The notes under the pieces were generated by a model. That model ran no database searches. It was not told the origin of the DNA and saw only the letters and a list, made by a program, of their open reading frames with translations. DNA of 64,000 nucleotides, from positions 186,001 to 250,000 of the forward strand of contig NZ_CAXBGN010000001.1 of the NCBI RefSeq assembly GCF_963975415.1, read 5' to 3'. Position numbers and translations under genes: made by a program. Below, one piece after another: positions 16,964-25,840 of the stretch (positions within the stretch are counted from its first letter, which is position 1; every line of letters starts with the position of its first letter). Source of the stretch: Kriegella sp963975415 (lineage in GTDB: Bacteria; Bacteroidota; Bacteroidia; Flavobacteriales; Flavobacteriaceae).

Positions 16964-18085
16964 TCAATCGATTGGGGTTCCGTGTGTACTTTTAATCGCT
17001 GTTCTCAAAAGAAAAGGTAATCGGGTGACTGCGGAAACACCCCAATTGGCCAATTTTTCGTTTAGTAATAGTGATTGCAATTGTCTCCCCGTCCAAAGCC
17101 TACGGGAAAACGTATTTCTCCAACGGTCTTCATAGGCTCTTTCCATCTGCTCCCTGGATTTCCTACCATTGAAATATTCAATGATACATTCCGAGGCCAT
17201 TTTAGCACTATGAATCGCCATAGCCATGCCATTACCGCATAAAGGGTGTATCAACCCGGCAGTATCCCCGCACATCAACAAGTGGTTCTCGACAAGTCTT
17301 TTCGACTCAAAGGAAACTTGGGCAATGGTCAGAGGTTTATCAAAAATAGGCTCCGCATCCTTAAGAAAAGTACCTAAAAAAGGATTTTGGGCAACCACGT
17401 TGGCATTAAAACGCTCCACATCTTTCTCTTGTTTAAAACTGGAATAAGACGCTAGATAGCAAAAATTGACATCCCCTGTTTCGGTTTTCGACAACCCAGC
17501 GTACCCCCCCTTAAAGTTATGCAATGCTACCAAGTTATTTCGGAAAGCATCATAGCTATAATGCGCCTTGACACCTAGCCATTGTGATTTTTTCTGTATG
17601 AAGTCCCGATTCAAATATTTATCTAAATTGCTTCGTTTTCCAAAGGCTCCAAGAACCACTTTTGACGACATTTGCGAGCCACTCGTAATACTTATAGAAA
17701 AGCCATCATTTTGAAAGTTGACCGCCGTTACCTCTTCGAACCTAAAAGATACGCCAAGAGCTACAGCTTTTTGGTACAGTAAGTGATCAAGCCTGTACCT
17801 GCTTATTCCAAAACCGCCCAAGGGCAAGTGGGTCTGCACTGATTTACCCGACCATGTACTCAATTGCAAGGTGTCAATAGCAACCGCTCCCACCTTTTCA
17901 AGTTCAATCCCTAGAGTTTTTAGATAAGGCACAACTTCATTTGACACATACTCCCCACATACTTTATGCCGTGGATAGGGTTCTTTCTCCAATACAAGAA
18001 CCCCATAATTTTGTTTGGTCAACTGAATAGCGCCCGTGAGCCCGGCCAGCCCACCCCCGATAACAATTACATCGTAGTGCTCCAC
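16964..18085 (-). CDS. FAD-dependent oxidoreductase, geranylgeranyl reductase/UbiH-like
   Basis: A 373-residue flavoprotein. The dinucleotide fold is VIVIGGGLAGL (6-16), a Glu-ending strand follows (VLVLEKE), then HKVCGEY typical of the geranylgeranyl-reductase and aromatic-hydroxylase group, and a second FAD motif MCGDTAGLIHPLCGNGM (about 271-287). It is the first gene of the leftward cluster and lies three bases before the methyltransferase gene. Ring hydroxylation of the polyketide to a quinone, or reduction of double bonds, are the main options. Hydroxylation is favoured by analogy with srsC, but this is not proven. Confidence 0.85.
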   Translation of the reverse strand: MEHYDVIVIGGGLAGLTGAIQLTKQNYGVLVLEKEPYPRHKVCGEYVSNEVVPYLKTLGIELEKVGAVAIDTLQLSTWSGKSVQTHLPLGGFGISRYRLDHLLYQKAVALGVSFRFEEVTAVNFQNDGFSISITSGSQMSSKVVLGAFGKRSNLDKYLNRDFIQKKSQWLGVKAHYSYDAFRNNLVALHNFKGGYAGLSKTETGDVNFCYLASYSSFKQEKDVERFNANVVAQNPFLGTFLKDAEPIFDKPLTIAQVSFESKRLVENHLLMCGDTAGLIHPLCGNGMAMAIHSAKMASECIIEYFNGRKSREQMERAYEDRWRNTFSRRLWTGRQLQSLLLNEKLANWGVSAVTRLPFLLRTAIKSTHGTPID

Positions 18086-18203
18086 AAGGGAAAGATAGAC
18101 ATTTCGAAACGGCCTAAAAATTAATGAATCACTTTTTATGCTTCTTATCGATTACTTTTTTGATGCAATAAAAGAAAGTAAAACGAAACTTTGGGGCATA
18201 AAG

Positions 18204-18230
18204 AATCCCGACACTTTAAGTGCCGGGATT
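18204..18230 (-). terminator. Terminator of the lipocalin-OmpA operon
   Basis: A stem of about 12 pairs (18204-18216 with 18218-18230, one mismatch), followed leftward by CTTTA. It lies 27 bases past the stop of the leftward OmpA gene. Confidence 0.7.
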
Positions 18231-18257
18231 TCCTATAATTTCTTTAATTTAAATGAA

Positions 18258-18953
18258 TTAGCCCTTGGTTTGCTCCTGGGCCTCTTCCTTCAATTCTTCG
18301 CTGGCTACAATTGCCAATTCAACACGTCGGTTCTGCGCCTTACCCTCGGTGGTCGAATTATCGCCCCGCGGCTGATTTTCCCCGTACCATTTTGTCGTAA
18401 ATCGTCCACTATCGACACCCTTACTTACCAAATAATTGGTCACTGATTGTGCACGCTGCTGTGACAAGTTCATGTTATAATCATCAGGTCCGGCGCTATC
18501 GGTATGTCCTTCTACCAAGATATTTGATTTCGGATATTCCTTAAAAATGCCGACCAATTTATCTAAAGTTGTAGCCGATGTTCCTTGAATGTTCGATTTG
18601 TTGGTATCAAAATAGACCCCCGCATCTTCATTAAAGGTGACATTTATACCTTCACCAACACGCTTAACCTCGGCTCCAGGAATTTCTTCCTCGATACGTT
18701 CTGCTTGACGATCCATTCGGTCACCGATATATCCTCCGGCCACACCACCAACAACAGCGCCTATAATAGCACCTAAGGCCGTATTATTACCTTTTCCGAC
18801 ATTATTACCTAAAACACCTCCAATAACAGCCCCGCTTGTAGCTCCTACCGTGGCACCTCTTTGTTTGTGGTTGGAATTTTTTACGGCACTACAACCCACT
18901 ACCAAGGTAAAGGCCATACCCAATGCTATATTTTTTATAATCAGACTTTTCAT
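18258..18953 (-). CDS. OmpA-family lipoprotein with glycine zipper
   Basis: A 231-residue outer-membrane lipoprotein. Signal peptide with lipobox Cys21 (LVVGCS), then a glycine-zipper region (about 33-77, repeats such as GAVIGGVLGNNVGKG) likely inserted in the membrane. A C-terminal OmpA domain (about 105-215) follows with the peptidoglycan-binding signature (VEGHTDSAG...NMNLSQQRA, then NRRVE). It tethers the outer membrane to peptidoglycan. It begins one base after the lipocalin-like gene, forming a two-gene operon with its own terminator. Confidence 0.9.
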   Translation of the reverse strand: MKSLIIKNIALGMAFTLVVGCSAVKNSNHKQRGATVGATSGAVIGGVLGNNVGKGNNTALGAIIGAVVGGVAGGYIGDRMDRQAERIEEEIPGAEVKRVGEGINVTFNEDAGVYFDTNKSNIQGTSATTLDKLVGIFKEYPKSNILVEGHTDSAGPDDYNMNLSQQRAQSVTNYLVSKGVDSGRFTTKWYGENQPRGDNSTTEGKAQNRRVELAIVASEELKEEAQEQTKG

Positions 18954-18954
18954 A

Positions 18955-19440
18955 TTATTGTTTTTTTGTGAATTCGTATACCACGGTAACGGTTTCTCCG
19001 TCTACTGTATTATTTGATTTTAAGGTCATTGCTTGGGGTGTCAATGCGATGATATTCAACCGATACCCCAATCCGCCGGAAATATCCTTTGATTTGGCAT
19101 CTATAAACTTGAATTGCAGCTGACTGGTATAGTTTTCATCCCTGTCAACTACCGACCAACGTATATAACGGTCCCCACCATTACAGTAGGTCGAAGGTGC
19201 TATGGTGTAGTGACCGGTGCTATTATTATCCCTAAAGAACCAATCACTCCCCTCAAAGCAGATGTCTTCGGCATCATTGAAAATAACGGACTTAAAATTG
19301 CCCGTATTGTTTTCATAGGAAATGTCTTCCAACGTCCATGAACCATTTAGAAGACTTCGCTTCTCCCTGGCACTCTTTGAAACCGAGCAAGACGTGGCAA
19401 TCATGGCCAAAGCCATAAAAATTAGAAAATGTCTTTTCAT
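18955..19440 (-). CDS. Lipocalin-like lipoprotein
   Basis: A 161-residue lipoprotein from Met at 19440 (an upstream ATG at 19479 would add 13 unlikely residues before the signal peptide). The lipobox is IATSCS. The mature part starts with a NGSWTLEDISYENN strand typical of the Bacteroidota lipocalin-like (heat-shock META-like) barrel family and is mostly beta. Ligand unknown. It is co-transcribed with the OmpA lipoprotein, suggesting a shared outer-membrane role. Confidence 0.78.
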   Translation of the reverse strand: MKRHFLIFMALAMIATSCSVSKSAREKRSLLNGSWTLEDISYENNTGNFKSVIFNDAEDICFEGSDWFFRDNNSTGHYTIAPSTYCNGGDRYIRWSVVDRDENYTSQLQFKFIDAKSKDISGGLGYRLNIIALTPQAMTLKSNNTVDGETVTVVYEFTKKQ

Positions 19441-19589
19441 TATTAAAATTAATTTAGTTTGTACTATATACGCAAGCATTTTGCTTTACGATTTTACAGT
19501 AACGTTAAGTTGCTGTTAATATGATATAGCAGTATAAAAAACAACAAAAAAAGATGGGTGTCGAATAGAATTAATTATTAACCTTGATG

Positions 19590-21569
19590 TCAGTAAGCCA
19601 GAAGTGATAATAGTTCTTTTTCAAACCGTTGTTTCGGCAAGTAATTGTCTTCCAGTTTTTTAGAAAACGGGATAGGAGTTTCCAAACTGGCAACCCTTCG
19701 TATGGGAGCATCGAGGTATTCGAAGCAGTTTTCTACGACCAAGGCAGAAATATCACTGGCGATACCACCAAACAGACTGTCCTCTTGAAGAATAATGAGT
19801 TTTCCTGTTTTTTTGACGGAGGAAAATACAGATTCCATGTCTAAAGGCATCAACGTGCGCAAATCAATAAGGTCGGCCTTTATTTGAGACTGCCTATTCA
19901 GCGTTTCCAAGGCCCAATGCACGCCCAAACCATATGAAACTATAGTGATATCATCGCCCTTCCTTAACAGGCCGGCCTTTCCAAAAGGAAGGGTGTAATA
20001 GCCCGTAGGAACATCTTGATAACTGCTTCGGTACAAACCTTTATGCTCAAAAAACAACACAGGATTAGGATCATTAATCGCCGTCGCCAATAACCCTTTG
20101 GCATCATAAGGAAATGCAGGGTACACTACTTTTAAACCTGGTGTCTTGGTAAACCAAGCTTCGTTGGTCTGCGAGTGAAAGGGTCCGGCGCCTACTCCAC
20201 CTCCACAGGGCATACGTATGACCACATCTGCAGGCTCGCTCCACCGGTAATGGCTTTTTGCCAAATAATTTACAATAGGATTAAAGCCGCTGCTCACAAA
20301 ATCGGCAAACTGCATCTCAACCACGGCTTTCATTCCATTGATAGATAAGCCCATGGCTGCCGATATAATACCCGATTCGCAAATAGGGGTGTTACGCACC
20401 CTGTCTTTTCCAAAAGTTGCCGCAAACCCCTTGGTTACTTTAAAAACACCTCCATAATCCGCAATATCTTGCCCCATAAGCACTAGGTTTTGATGACGCA
20501 CCATAGACAGTCGGAGTCCGTCGGAAACTGCATCGACCAAACGTATACTCTTTACCTCCTTATCACACTTATGTTCTTGATATACAACACTTTTAAACAC
20601 ATCACTTATCTCATTGCTTACATCTTCAATTTCCTTTTCTTCAAAAGCAATATTTAGACTTGCACTGATTTCTTGTACGATATCATTCCGAAGTTTAGCC
20701 TCCAGCCCCTTATCCATAATTTTGTTTTCCAATAGAAACTGCTTGTAATTTTCGATAGGGTCTTTTTTCGACCATTCCGACAACATTGCTTCAGGAACAT
20801 ATGCTGTGCCGCTCGCCTCTTCATGTCCGCGCATTCGAAAAGTTTTAAACTCCAATAAAATCGGTCTGGGATTGCCTCTCATACTCTCCGAGAGCGATGT
20901 GACTTTAGTAAAAACTTCCAATATATTATTGCCGTCAATCGTATACGATTCTATGCCGTAACCAATTCCCTTATCACTAAGGTTGGTACAGCGATACTGT
21001 TCGCTTGTCGGTGTCGATAGCCCATAACCATTATTCTCAATACAAAAAAGTACCGGTAAATCCCATACTGCAGCTATATTTAATGCTTCGTGAAAATCAC
21101 CTTCGCTAGTACCCCCTTCGCCCGTAAAAACTGCTGTAACGTTTTTTTTCCCTTTCAGCTTGTCTGCCAAAGCAATTCCGTCTGCGACTCCCAATTGCGG
21201 ACCTAAATGGGAAATCATTCCAACAATTTTATATTCCTGTGTTCCGAAATGAAAGCTACGATCTCTTCCCTTGGTAAAACCACTACCCTTACCTTGCCAT
21301 TGGGCAAACAGGCGATGTAAAGGCACATTGCGTGTTGTAAAAACTCCCAAGTTCCGATGCATTGGAAGTATATACTCCTCGGTTTTCAAAGCACTGGTGA
21401 CCCCTACCGAGATGGCTTCTTGCCCGATGCCGCTGAACCACTTGGAGATTTTACCTTGCCGGAGAAGCACCAACATCTTTTCCTCGATCAAACGTGGTAC
21501 TAGCATTCGTTTGTACAGGGTTATTTGGGTAGACGAGTCAACGTCTTTGATGTTATATTGCATGTACAT
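19590..21569 (-). CDS. Fused alpha/beta 2-oxoacid dehydrogenase E1
   Basis: A 659-residue thiamine-diphosphate enzyme joining the E1 alpha chain (about 1-320) and beta chain (about 340-659), normally two proteins. The ThDP motif runs from GEGGTSEGD to ENN (about 150-180). The beta part has the MGQDIADYGGVFKVT start and later transketolase-fold segments. It decarboxylates 2-oxo acids and passes the acyl group to a lipoyl E2. Fused E1 proteins in Bacteroidota are usually the branched-chain (2-oxoisovalerate) type, supplying iso-branched fatty acid starters; pyruvate is an alternative substrate. No E2 or E3 is nearby. The start could be Met1 or Met3. One copy of the recurrent palindrome lies within it. 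Confidence 0.88.
   Translation of the reverse strand: MYMQYNIKDVDSSTQITLYKRMLVPRLIEEKMLVLLRQGKISKWFSGIGQEAISVGVTSALKTEEYILPMHRNLGVFTTRNVPLHRLFAQWQGKGSGFTKGRDRSFHFGTQEYKIVGMISHLGPQLGVADGIALADKLKGKKNVTAVFTGEGGTSEGDFHEALNIAAVWDLPVLFCIENNGYGLSTPTSEQYRCTNLSDKGIGYGIESYTIDGNNILEVFTKVTSLSESMRGNPRPILLEFKTFRMRGHEEASGTAYVPEAMLSEWSKKDPIENYKQFLLENKIMDKGLEAKLRNDIVQEISASLNIAFEEKEIEDVSNEISDVFKSVVYQEHKCDKEVKSIRLVDAVSDGLRLSMVRHQNLVLMGQDIADYGGVFKVTKGFAATFGKDRVRNTPICESGIISAAMGLSINGMKAVVEMQFADFVSSGFNPIVNYLAKSHYRWSEPADVVIRMPCGGGVGAGPFHSQTNEAWFTKTPGLKVVYPAFPYDAKGLLATAINDPNPVLFFEHKGLYRSSYQDVPTGYYTLPFGKAGLLRKGDDITIVSYGLGVHWALETLNRQSQIKADLIDLRTLMPLDMESVFSSVKKTGKLIILQEDSLFGGIASDISALVVENCFEYLDAPIRRVASLETPIPFSKKLEDNYLPKQRFEKELLSLLAY
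20937..20950. repeat. AATCGTATACGATT palindrome
   Basis: Exact copy within the E1 gene; reads as Ser-Tyr-Thr-Ile codons on the coding strand. Confidence 0.8.
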
Positions 21570-21643
21570 CTAAAATATGATATTCTCTTATATGCCATAA
21601 AAGTAAGAAAATTGGAGTCCATAAAAACTATCACTTTCAAAGG

Positions 21644-21671
21644 TTGTATGCCTTATATTTTACTAACTTTG
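21644..21671 (+). promoter_or_regulatory. Promoter of the oxygenase-SUI1 operon
   Basis: TAACTTTG (21664-21671) matches the Bacteroidota -7 element TAnnTTTG, with TTG at 21644-21646 in a suitable -33 position (17-base spacer). The ATG follows 22 bases later. Confidence 0.6.
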
Positions 21672-21693
21672 ATCAAATCAAAACACAGAACGT

Positions 21694-22644
21694 ATGAGTG
21701 CGATACCCAGCGTGAATTTGGAAGAGTTTCTATCTGGCGATGAGGCAAAAAAGCAAAAATTCATTAAAGAAATTGGAGCAGCTTTTGAAAATATCGGTTT
21801 TGTAGCCCTTAGCGGACATTTTCTTTCGGAGGCTTTGGTCAAAGATTTATATGATGAAATCAAAAAGTTCTTCACCCTTCCGCAAGCGGTCAAAGATACG
21901 TATGAGATTGCGGGCATTGGCGGCCAAAGGGGTTATACTTCTTTTGGCAAAGAGCATGCAAAGGGACGCAAAGAGGGTGATTTAAAGGAGTTTTGGCATT
22001 TTGGGCAATATGTAGAGGACAATCCGAAACTGGAATCGGAATATCCAGCTAACGTGACCGTAAAAGAGTTGCCCGACTTTAATAATGTGGGCCAAGAAAC
22101 TTTTAAAATGTTGGAGAAGACCGCAAAATATGTGCTCCGAGCATTAGCGCTGCACCTCGATTTGGAGGAAAACTATTTCGATGCATATATTAAGAATGGC
22201 AACTCTATTTTGAGACCTATACATTATCCACCGATTACCCAAGCCCCTAAAAATGCCGTACGCGCCGCAGCCCATGGCGACATCAATTTGATTACGTTGC
22301 TCATGGGGGCGCATGGAAAGGGGTTGCAAGTTAAAAACCATGAAGGCAAATGGGTCGATGCCATTGCAAAGCCCGACCAGCTTATGATCAATGTTGGTGA
22401 TATGCTTTCGCGACTTACCAACGACAAACTGAAGTCGACCATTCACCAAGTTGTCAATCCACCAAAAGAATTTTGGGGCACATCCCGATATTCTATTCCT
22501 TTCTTTATGCATCCTATTAGCGAAATGCCACTGAATTGTTTAGAAAATTGTGTTGACAAGGCACACCCCAAGCAATTTGATGACATCACGGCAGGGGAAT
22601 TTCTCAACGAACGATTGATAGAGCTCGGATTGATTAAAAAATAG
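21694..22644 (+). CDS. 2OG-Fe(II)/isopenicillin N synthase-family oxygenase
   Basis: A 316-residue non-heme iron dioxygenase of the plant-like IPNS superfamily. It has an N-terminal DIOX_N-type region (AFENIGFVALSGH) and a jelly-roll with iron ligands His-x-Asp in AAHGDINLIT (about 191-200) and a distal His in STIHQVVNP (about 249-257). SRYSIPFF follows, whose Arg would hold 2-oxoglutarate. All metal ligands are present. The substrate is unknown; bacterial relatives are often annotated as flavonol-synthase-like. It is followed after three bases by the SUI1 gene, so the two form an operon, common in Flavobacteriaceae. Confidence 0.87.
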   Translation: MSAIPSVNLEEFLSGDEAKKQKFIKEIGAAFENIGFVALSGHFLSEALVKDLYDEIKKFFTLPQAVKDTYEIAGIGGQRGYTSFGKEHAKGRKEGDLKEFWHFGQYVEDNPKLESEYPANVTVKELPDFNNVGQETFKMLEKTAKYVLRALALHLDLEENYFDAYIKNGNSILRPIHYPPITQAPKNAVRAAAHGDINLITLLMGAHGKGLQVKNHEGKWVDAIAKPDQLMINVGDMLSRLTNDKLKSTIHQVVNPPKEFWGTSRYSIPFFMHPISEMPLNCLENCVDKAHPKQFDDITAGEFLNERLIELGLIKK

Positions 22645-22647
22645 CAC

Positions 22648-22971
22648 ATGGACCTTCAAGACCAATTAAAAAATTTGTTTCCAGAACACACACCTTCCGA
22701 AGAAAAAAAACCGGTAAAAAGTGATATCTGGCTTCAAGATGACCCTATCATTTGTAAATATGAGAAGAGAAAGGGCAAACCCATCACAATTTTGGAAGGA
22801 TATAACGGAGCCGATAAAGATTTTAAAAAATTGGCCAAAGAGCTCAAGACCAAATTGAGTGTTGGCGGTACGATAAAGAACGAAGCAATTATCATACAAG
22901 GGGACTACCGCGACAAAATAATGGAAATTTTAAAAGGAAAAGGATTTAATGTCAAACGTGTTGGTGGGTAA
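22648..22971 (+). CDS. SUI1/eIF1-like translation factor (YciH family)
   Basis: A 107-residue protein with a C-terminal SUI1 domain (about 38-106). It is recognisable from KYEKRKGKPITILEG, the DFKKLAKELKTKLSVGGT helix and loop, and the closing IIIQGDYRDKIMEIL...GFNVKRVGG. It resembles eukaryotic eIF1 and E. coli YciH, thought to influence start-site fidelity. Start ATG is three bases after the oxygenase stop; an inverted repeat 11 bases downstream likely ends the unit. Confidence 0.9.
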   Translation: MDLQDQLKNLFPEHTPSEEKKPVKSDIWLQDDPIICKYEKRKGKPITILEGYNGADKDFKKLAKELKTKLSVGGTIKNEAIIIQGDYRDKIMEILKGKGFNVKRVGG

Positions 22972-22981
22972 AGCCTGCCAC

Positions 22982-23010
22982 AATAAAACACGGCGTTTCT
23001 GTGTTTTATT
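22982..23010 (+). terminator. Terminator after the SUI1 gene
   Basis: AATAAAACAC (22982-22991) pairs perfectly with GTGTTTTATT (23001-23010). The AT-rich stem gives TTTTATT at its 3' side. Confidence 0.6.
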
Positions 23011-23095
23011 AATGAGGAGCATTGTTTTCTGTTAATTTTTTTTGTTATTTTCGATTAAATATTACTTTTATTATCCAAATTAAAACCACACCAAG

Positions 23096-24028
23096 ATGAG
23101 TTCCCTTTTACATATAACTAACGGAGATAACTTTACGGAGAAATTAAAATCCTTAAAGTTAAAGGGAGACATTATTACCTGGCGTGAAATGCTGTGTGAG
23201 GGTAAGACTGAAACCAATGTGGGTAGTGAGTCTTTCTGGAAAACCCGATTCGAATTTCTCAATAAAAATTACAAAGTATCGAAATCTTGGTTTATTGAAA
23301 AGACCTTAAAAGAATATCGTTCATTGTGCAATCATAAACAGGAAGACCATATCGTTCTTTGGTTCGAGTATGATCTTTTTTGTCAAGTGAACATGCTCGC
23401 CGTGCTTAGTTGGCTGCAAACACATAGGAAATACGCCGAAATATCGTTGGTTTGCAGCGGTAAGGAAGATGATACCGATACCATGTATGGGCTCTGTGAC
23501 TTGAGCGATGAACAATTACTCAATATGTATGAGAATAGAACGATTCTCAATCAAGACGATATTGAATACGCCGATTATGTCTGGCAGCTCTATTGTAGCG
23601 ACAACCCGATTCGTTTGGAGAACTTAAAAGATTTTGAGGAATTCAATTTTAAGTACTTATCGGACGCAGTAAACAGCCATCTACATCGGTTCCCTACCAT
23701 TAAAAATGGACTTAACCGAATGGAGAACAACATATTACAGCTCTCCTTAGATCAAAAGCCCGCATCAAGAAAGGCGTTTGTTGATATTCTTCTTAAAAAT
23801 CAAGGGAGCCTTGGTTTTGGAGATTCACAGTATGATAGGGCCATTACCCGCCTTAAGCCTTTGTTCGCTACTTTTAATCCCGTGAAATTAACCCGTAAGG
23901 GAAAAGACATTTTGGAAGGCAAAACAAGTTATTACTCCTGCATTCGAGATAATGACGTCTACTTAGGAGGAGCTTTAAAGTACAATTTTCTTTACAATAC
24001 CGATGCCAATCGAATTCTAAAGCTTTAA
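23096..24028 (+). CDS. DUF1835-family protein
   Basis: A 310-residue soluble protein. Its N-terminus (LHITNGDNFTEKLKSL) and the following WREMLCEGKT and IVLWFEYDLFCQ segments match the DUF1835 domain, which has no assigned function; the C-terminal ~110 residues look like the DUF3658-type helical extension. It starts a rightward unit, with the nucleoside phosphorylase six bases downstream. Confidence 0.78.
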   Translation: MSSLLHITNGDNFTEKLKSLKLKGDIITWREMLCEGKTETNVGSESFWKTRFEFLNKNYKVSKSWFIEKTLKEYRSLCNHKQEDHIVLWFEYDLFCQVNMLAVLSWLQTHRKYAEISLVCSGKEDDTDTMYGLCDLSDEQLLNMYENRTILNQDDIEYADYVWQLYCSDNPIRLENLKDFEEFNFKYLSDAVNSHLHRFPTIKNGLNRMENNILQLSLDQKPASRKAFVDILLKNQGSLGFGDSQYDRAITRLKPLFATFNPVKLTRKGKDILEGKTSYYSCIRDNDVYLGGALKYNFLYNTDANRILKL

Positions 24029-24034
24029 GATAAG

Positions 24035-24907
24035 ATGGCTTTAAACGCTTCAGAGCTTATCTTAAATGCCGACCAAAGCATCTACCATCTCAATTTACTG
24101 CCCCAAGACTTAGCCCACACAATTATCACCGTTGGGGATCCCGACCGGGTAAAGGAAGTATCCGACCATTTTGACACCATTGAACTTAAAAAGGGAAAGC
24201 GGGAATTTATAACACATACCGGAACACGTAACGGAAAACGAATCTCCGTAATTTCCACTGGAATTGGCACTGATAATATTGATATTGTGCTCAACGAATT
24301 GGACGCTTTGGCAAATATTGATTTTAGCTCACGTACCATTAAGGCAAAACATACCCAATTAGATATCATTCGCATAGGAACATCGGGAGCCATTCAGTCC
24401 GATATTCCAATCGACTCCTTTTTACTAAGCGAGTATGCCGTTGGATTGGATGGATTATTGCACTATTATAGCAACAGCGACATACAGCACCGTGACTTTC
24501 AGGAGGCCTTTGTGCAACATACAAATTGGGCCACTGAAAAATCAACACCGTATGTTGTTTCATATGATTCAAAATTGGCCAAAATGATAATATCAAATCG
24601 TATACGATTAGGTGTGACCATTACATCTACAGGGTTTTATGGTCCTCAAGGTAGGCAACTGCGTTTGGTCGCCAAGCATAACGAGTTTCTCTCTAATCTT
24701 CAAACCTTTCAGCATAGCCATCTACAAATAACCAATCTTGAAATGGAAACTTCAGGTATTTATGCCCTCTCAAAATTGTTGGGTCATCGTGCAATTTCCT
24801 TAAACGCAATATTGGCCAATCGAATTACGGGAGCTTTTTCCCGAACGCCCAAAAAAACGGTTGATGAACTTATTCAATACACCCTCGAACGATTAACGGG
24901 TGGATGA
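24035..24907 (+). CDS. Nucleoside phosphorylase, uridine phosphorylase family
   Basis: A 290-residue enzyme of the PNP/UDP phosphorylase family, which cleaves nucleosides with phosphate for salvage. Seen are the N-terminal phosphate-binding VGDPDRV (about 31-37), the STGIGTDN loop (about 72-79), the IRIGTSGAIQ phosphate/ribose site (about 111-120) and NLEMETSGIY (about 231-240), which supplies ribose contacts. Base preference cannot be read reliably. It is tightly linked to the DUF1835 gene. Confidence 0.88.
   Translation: MALNASELILNADQSIYHLNLLPQDLAHTIITVGDPDRVKEVSDHFDTIELKKGKREFITHTGTRNGKRISVISTGIGTDNIDIVLNELDALANIDFSSRTIKAKHTQLDIIRIGTSGAIQSDIPIDSFLLSEYAVGLDGLLHYYSNSDIQHRDFQEAFVQHTNWATEKSTPYVVSYDSKLAKMIISNRIRLGVTITSTGFYGPQGRQLRLVAKHNEFLSNLQTFQHSHLQITNLEMETSGIYALSKLLGHRAISLNAILANRITGAFSRTPKKTVDELIQYTLERLTGG
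24596..24609. repeat. AATCGTATACGATT palindrome
   Basis: Exact copy inside the nucleoside phosphorylase gene, in a different codon phase from the copies at 16778 and 20937. Confidence 0.8.
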
Positions 24908-24973
24908 TCAAGTTTAAAAATTTGGAAAATTGAAGTGTACATTTAGATTAATAGTTTAAAACTAAAATATTTT

Positions 24974-25831
24974 ATGAAGAAAGTAAGCATAATTGGTGTT
25001 CCCGAACACTTCAATCTTCCGTGGCATATGGCCATTGAAGAAGGAGCTTTTGCTGCACGCGGAATTGAGCTCGAATGGACCGACGTACCAGAAGGAACTG
25101 GTAAAATGTGTCAAATGCTTCAAAACGGGGATACCGATATGGCCATCATTCTTACAGAAGGACTTATCAAAAGTATCACAGAAGGCAATTCCTCGAAAAT
25201 TGTTCAAGAATATATTGCCTCACCCCTACTCTGGGGAGTCCATGTTAGCTCTAAAAGTGATTATAAAGCGATTTCCGAGCTTCAAAATACAAAAGCCGCC
25301 ATCAGCAGGTTTGGCAGCGGAAGCCACCTTATGGCCTATGTAAATGCCTTAAATGAGGGGTGGGATGCCGAAAAATTACAATTCGAAGTGATCAATAACC
25401 TAAATGGGGCCGTTGAGGCACTTACCAATGGACAGGCCGATTATTTTATGTGGGAACGGTTTACGACCAAGCCCTTGGTCGATAATGGCACTTTTAGACG
25501 ATTGGGAGACTGCCCTACACCTTGGCCTTGTTTTGTTATTGCTGCTTCGGAAGCTTTCCTGTCTGAAAAAGAAGGTCTAATGCACCACATTCTGGAGATC
25601 ATTAACCAATACACCATCGAATTCAAACAAATCCCCAGCATCGATAGAACGCTGGCGAATCGTTATGGCCAACAATTGGAAGATATTCAAAAATGGCTCT
25701 CGATTACACGTTGGAGCCAGGTTCAATTAGCACCGAAAGTTGTTGAAGAAGTGCAAGATACGCTACTCCACCTAAATCTAATTTCAACCGAAAATATTTT
25801 AAAACCGAAGGCCTTTTTAGGGCTTGGTTAA
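24974..25831 (+). CDS. Orphan solute-binding-like protein without signal peptide
   Basis: A 285-residue protein with the type 2 periplasmic-binding fold of the NMT1/SsuA/ThiY group: an opening strand KVSIIGVPEHFNLPWHMAIEEGAF, a DTDMAIILTEG segment near the hinge and a AISRFGSGSHLMAYVNAL region. It begins directly with the first beta strand, so there is no signal peptide, and no ABC permease or ATPase is nearby. It may be a cytosolic ligand sensor or an enzyme related to THI5-like proteins. It follows the phosphorylase by 66 bases in the same direction. Confidence 0.75.
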   Translation: MKKVSIIGVPEHFNLPWHMAIEEGAFAARGIELEWTDVPEGTGKMCQMLQNGDTDMAIILTEGLIKSITEGNSSKIVQEYIASPLLWGVHVSSKSDYKAISELQNTKAAISRFGSGSHLMAYVNALNEGWDAEKLQFEVINNLNGAVEALTNGQADYFMWERFTTKPLVDNGTFRRLGDCPTPWPCFVIAASEAFLSEKEGLMHHILEIINQYTIEFKQIPSIDRTLANRYGQQLEDIQKWLSITRWSQVQLAPKVVEEVQDTLLHLNLISTENILKPKAFLGLG

Positions 25832-25840
25832 AAGTGCACA

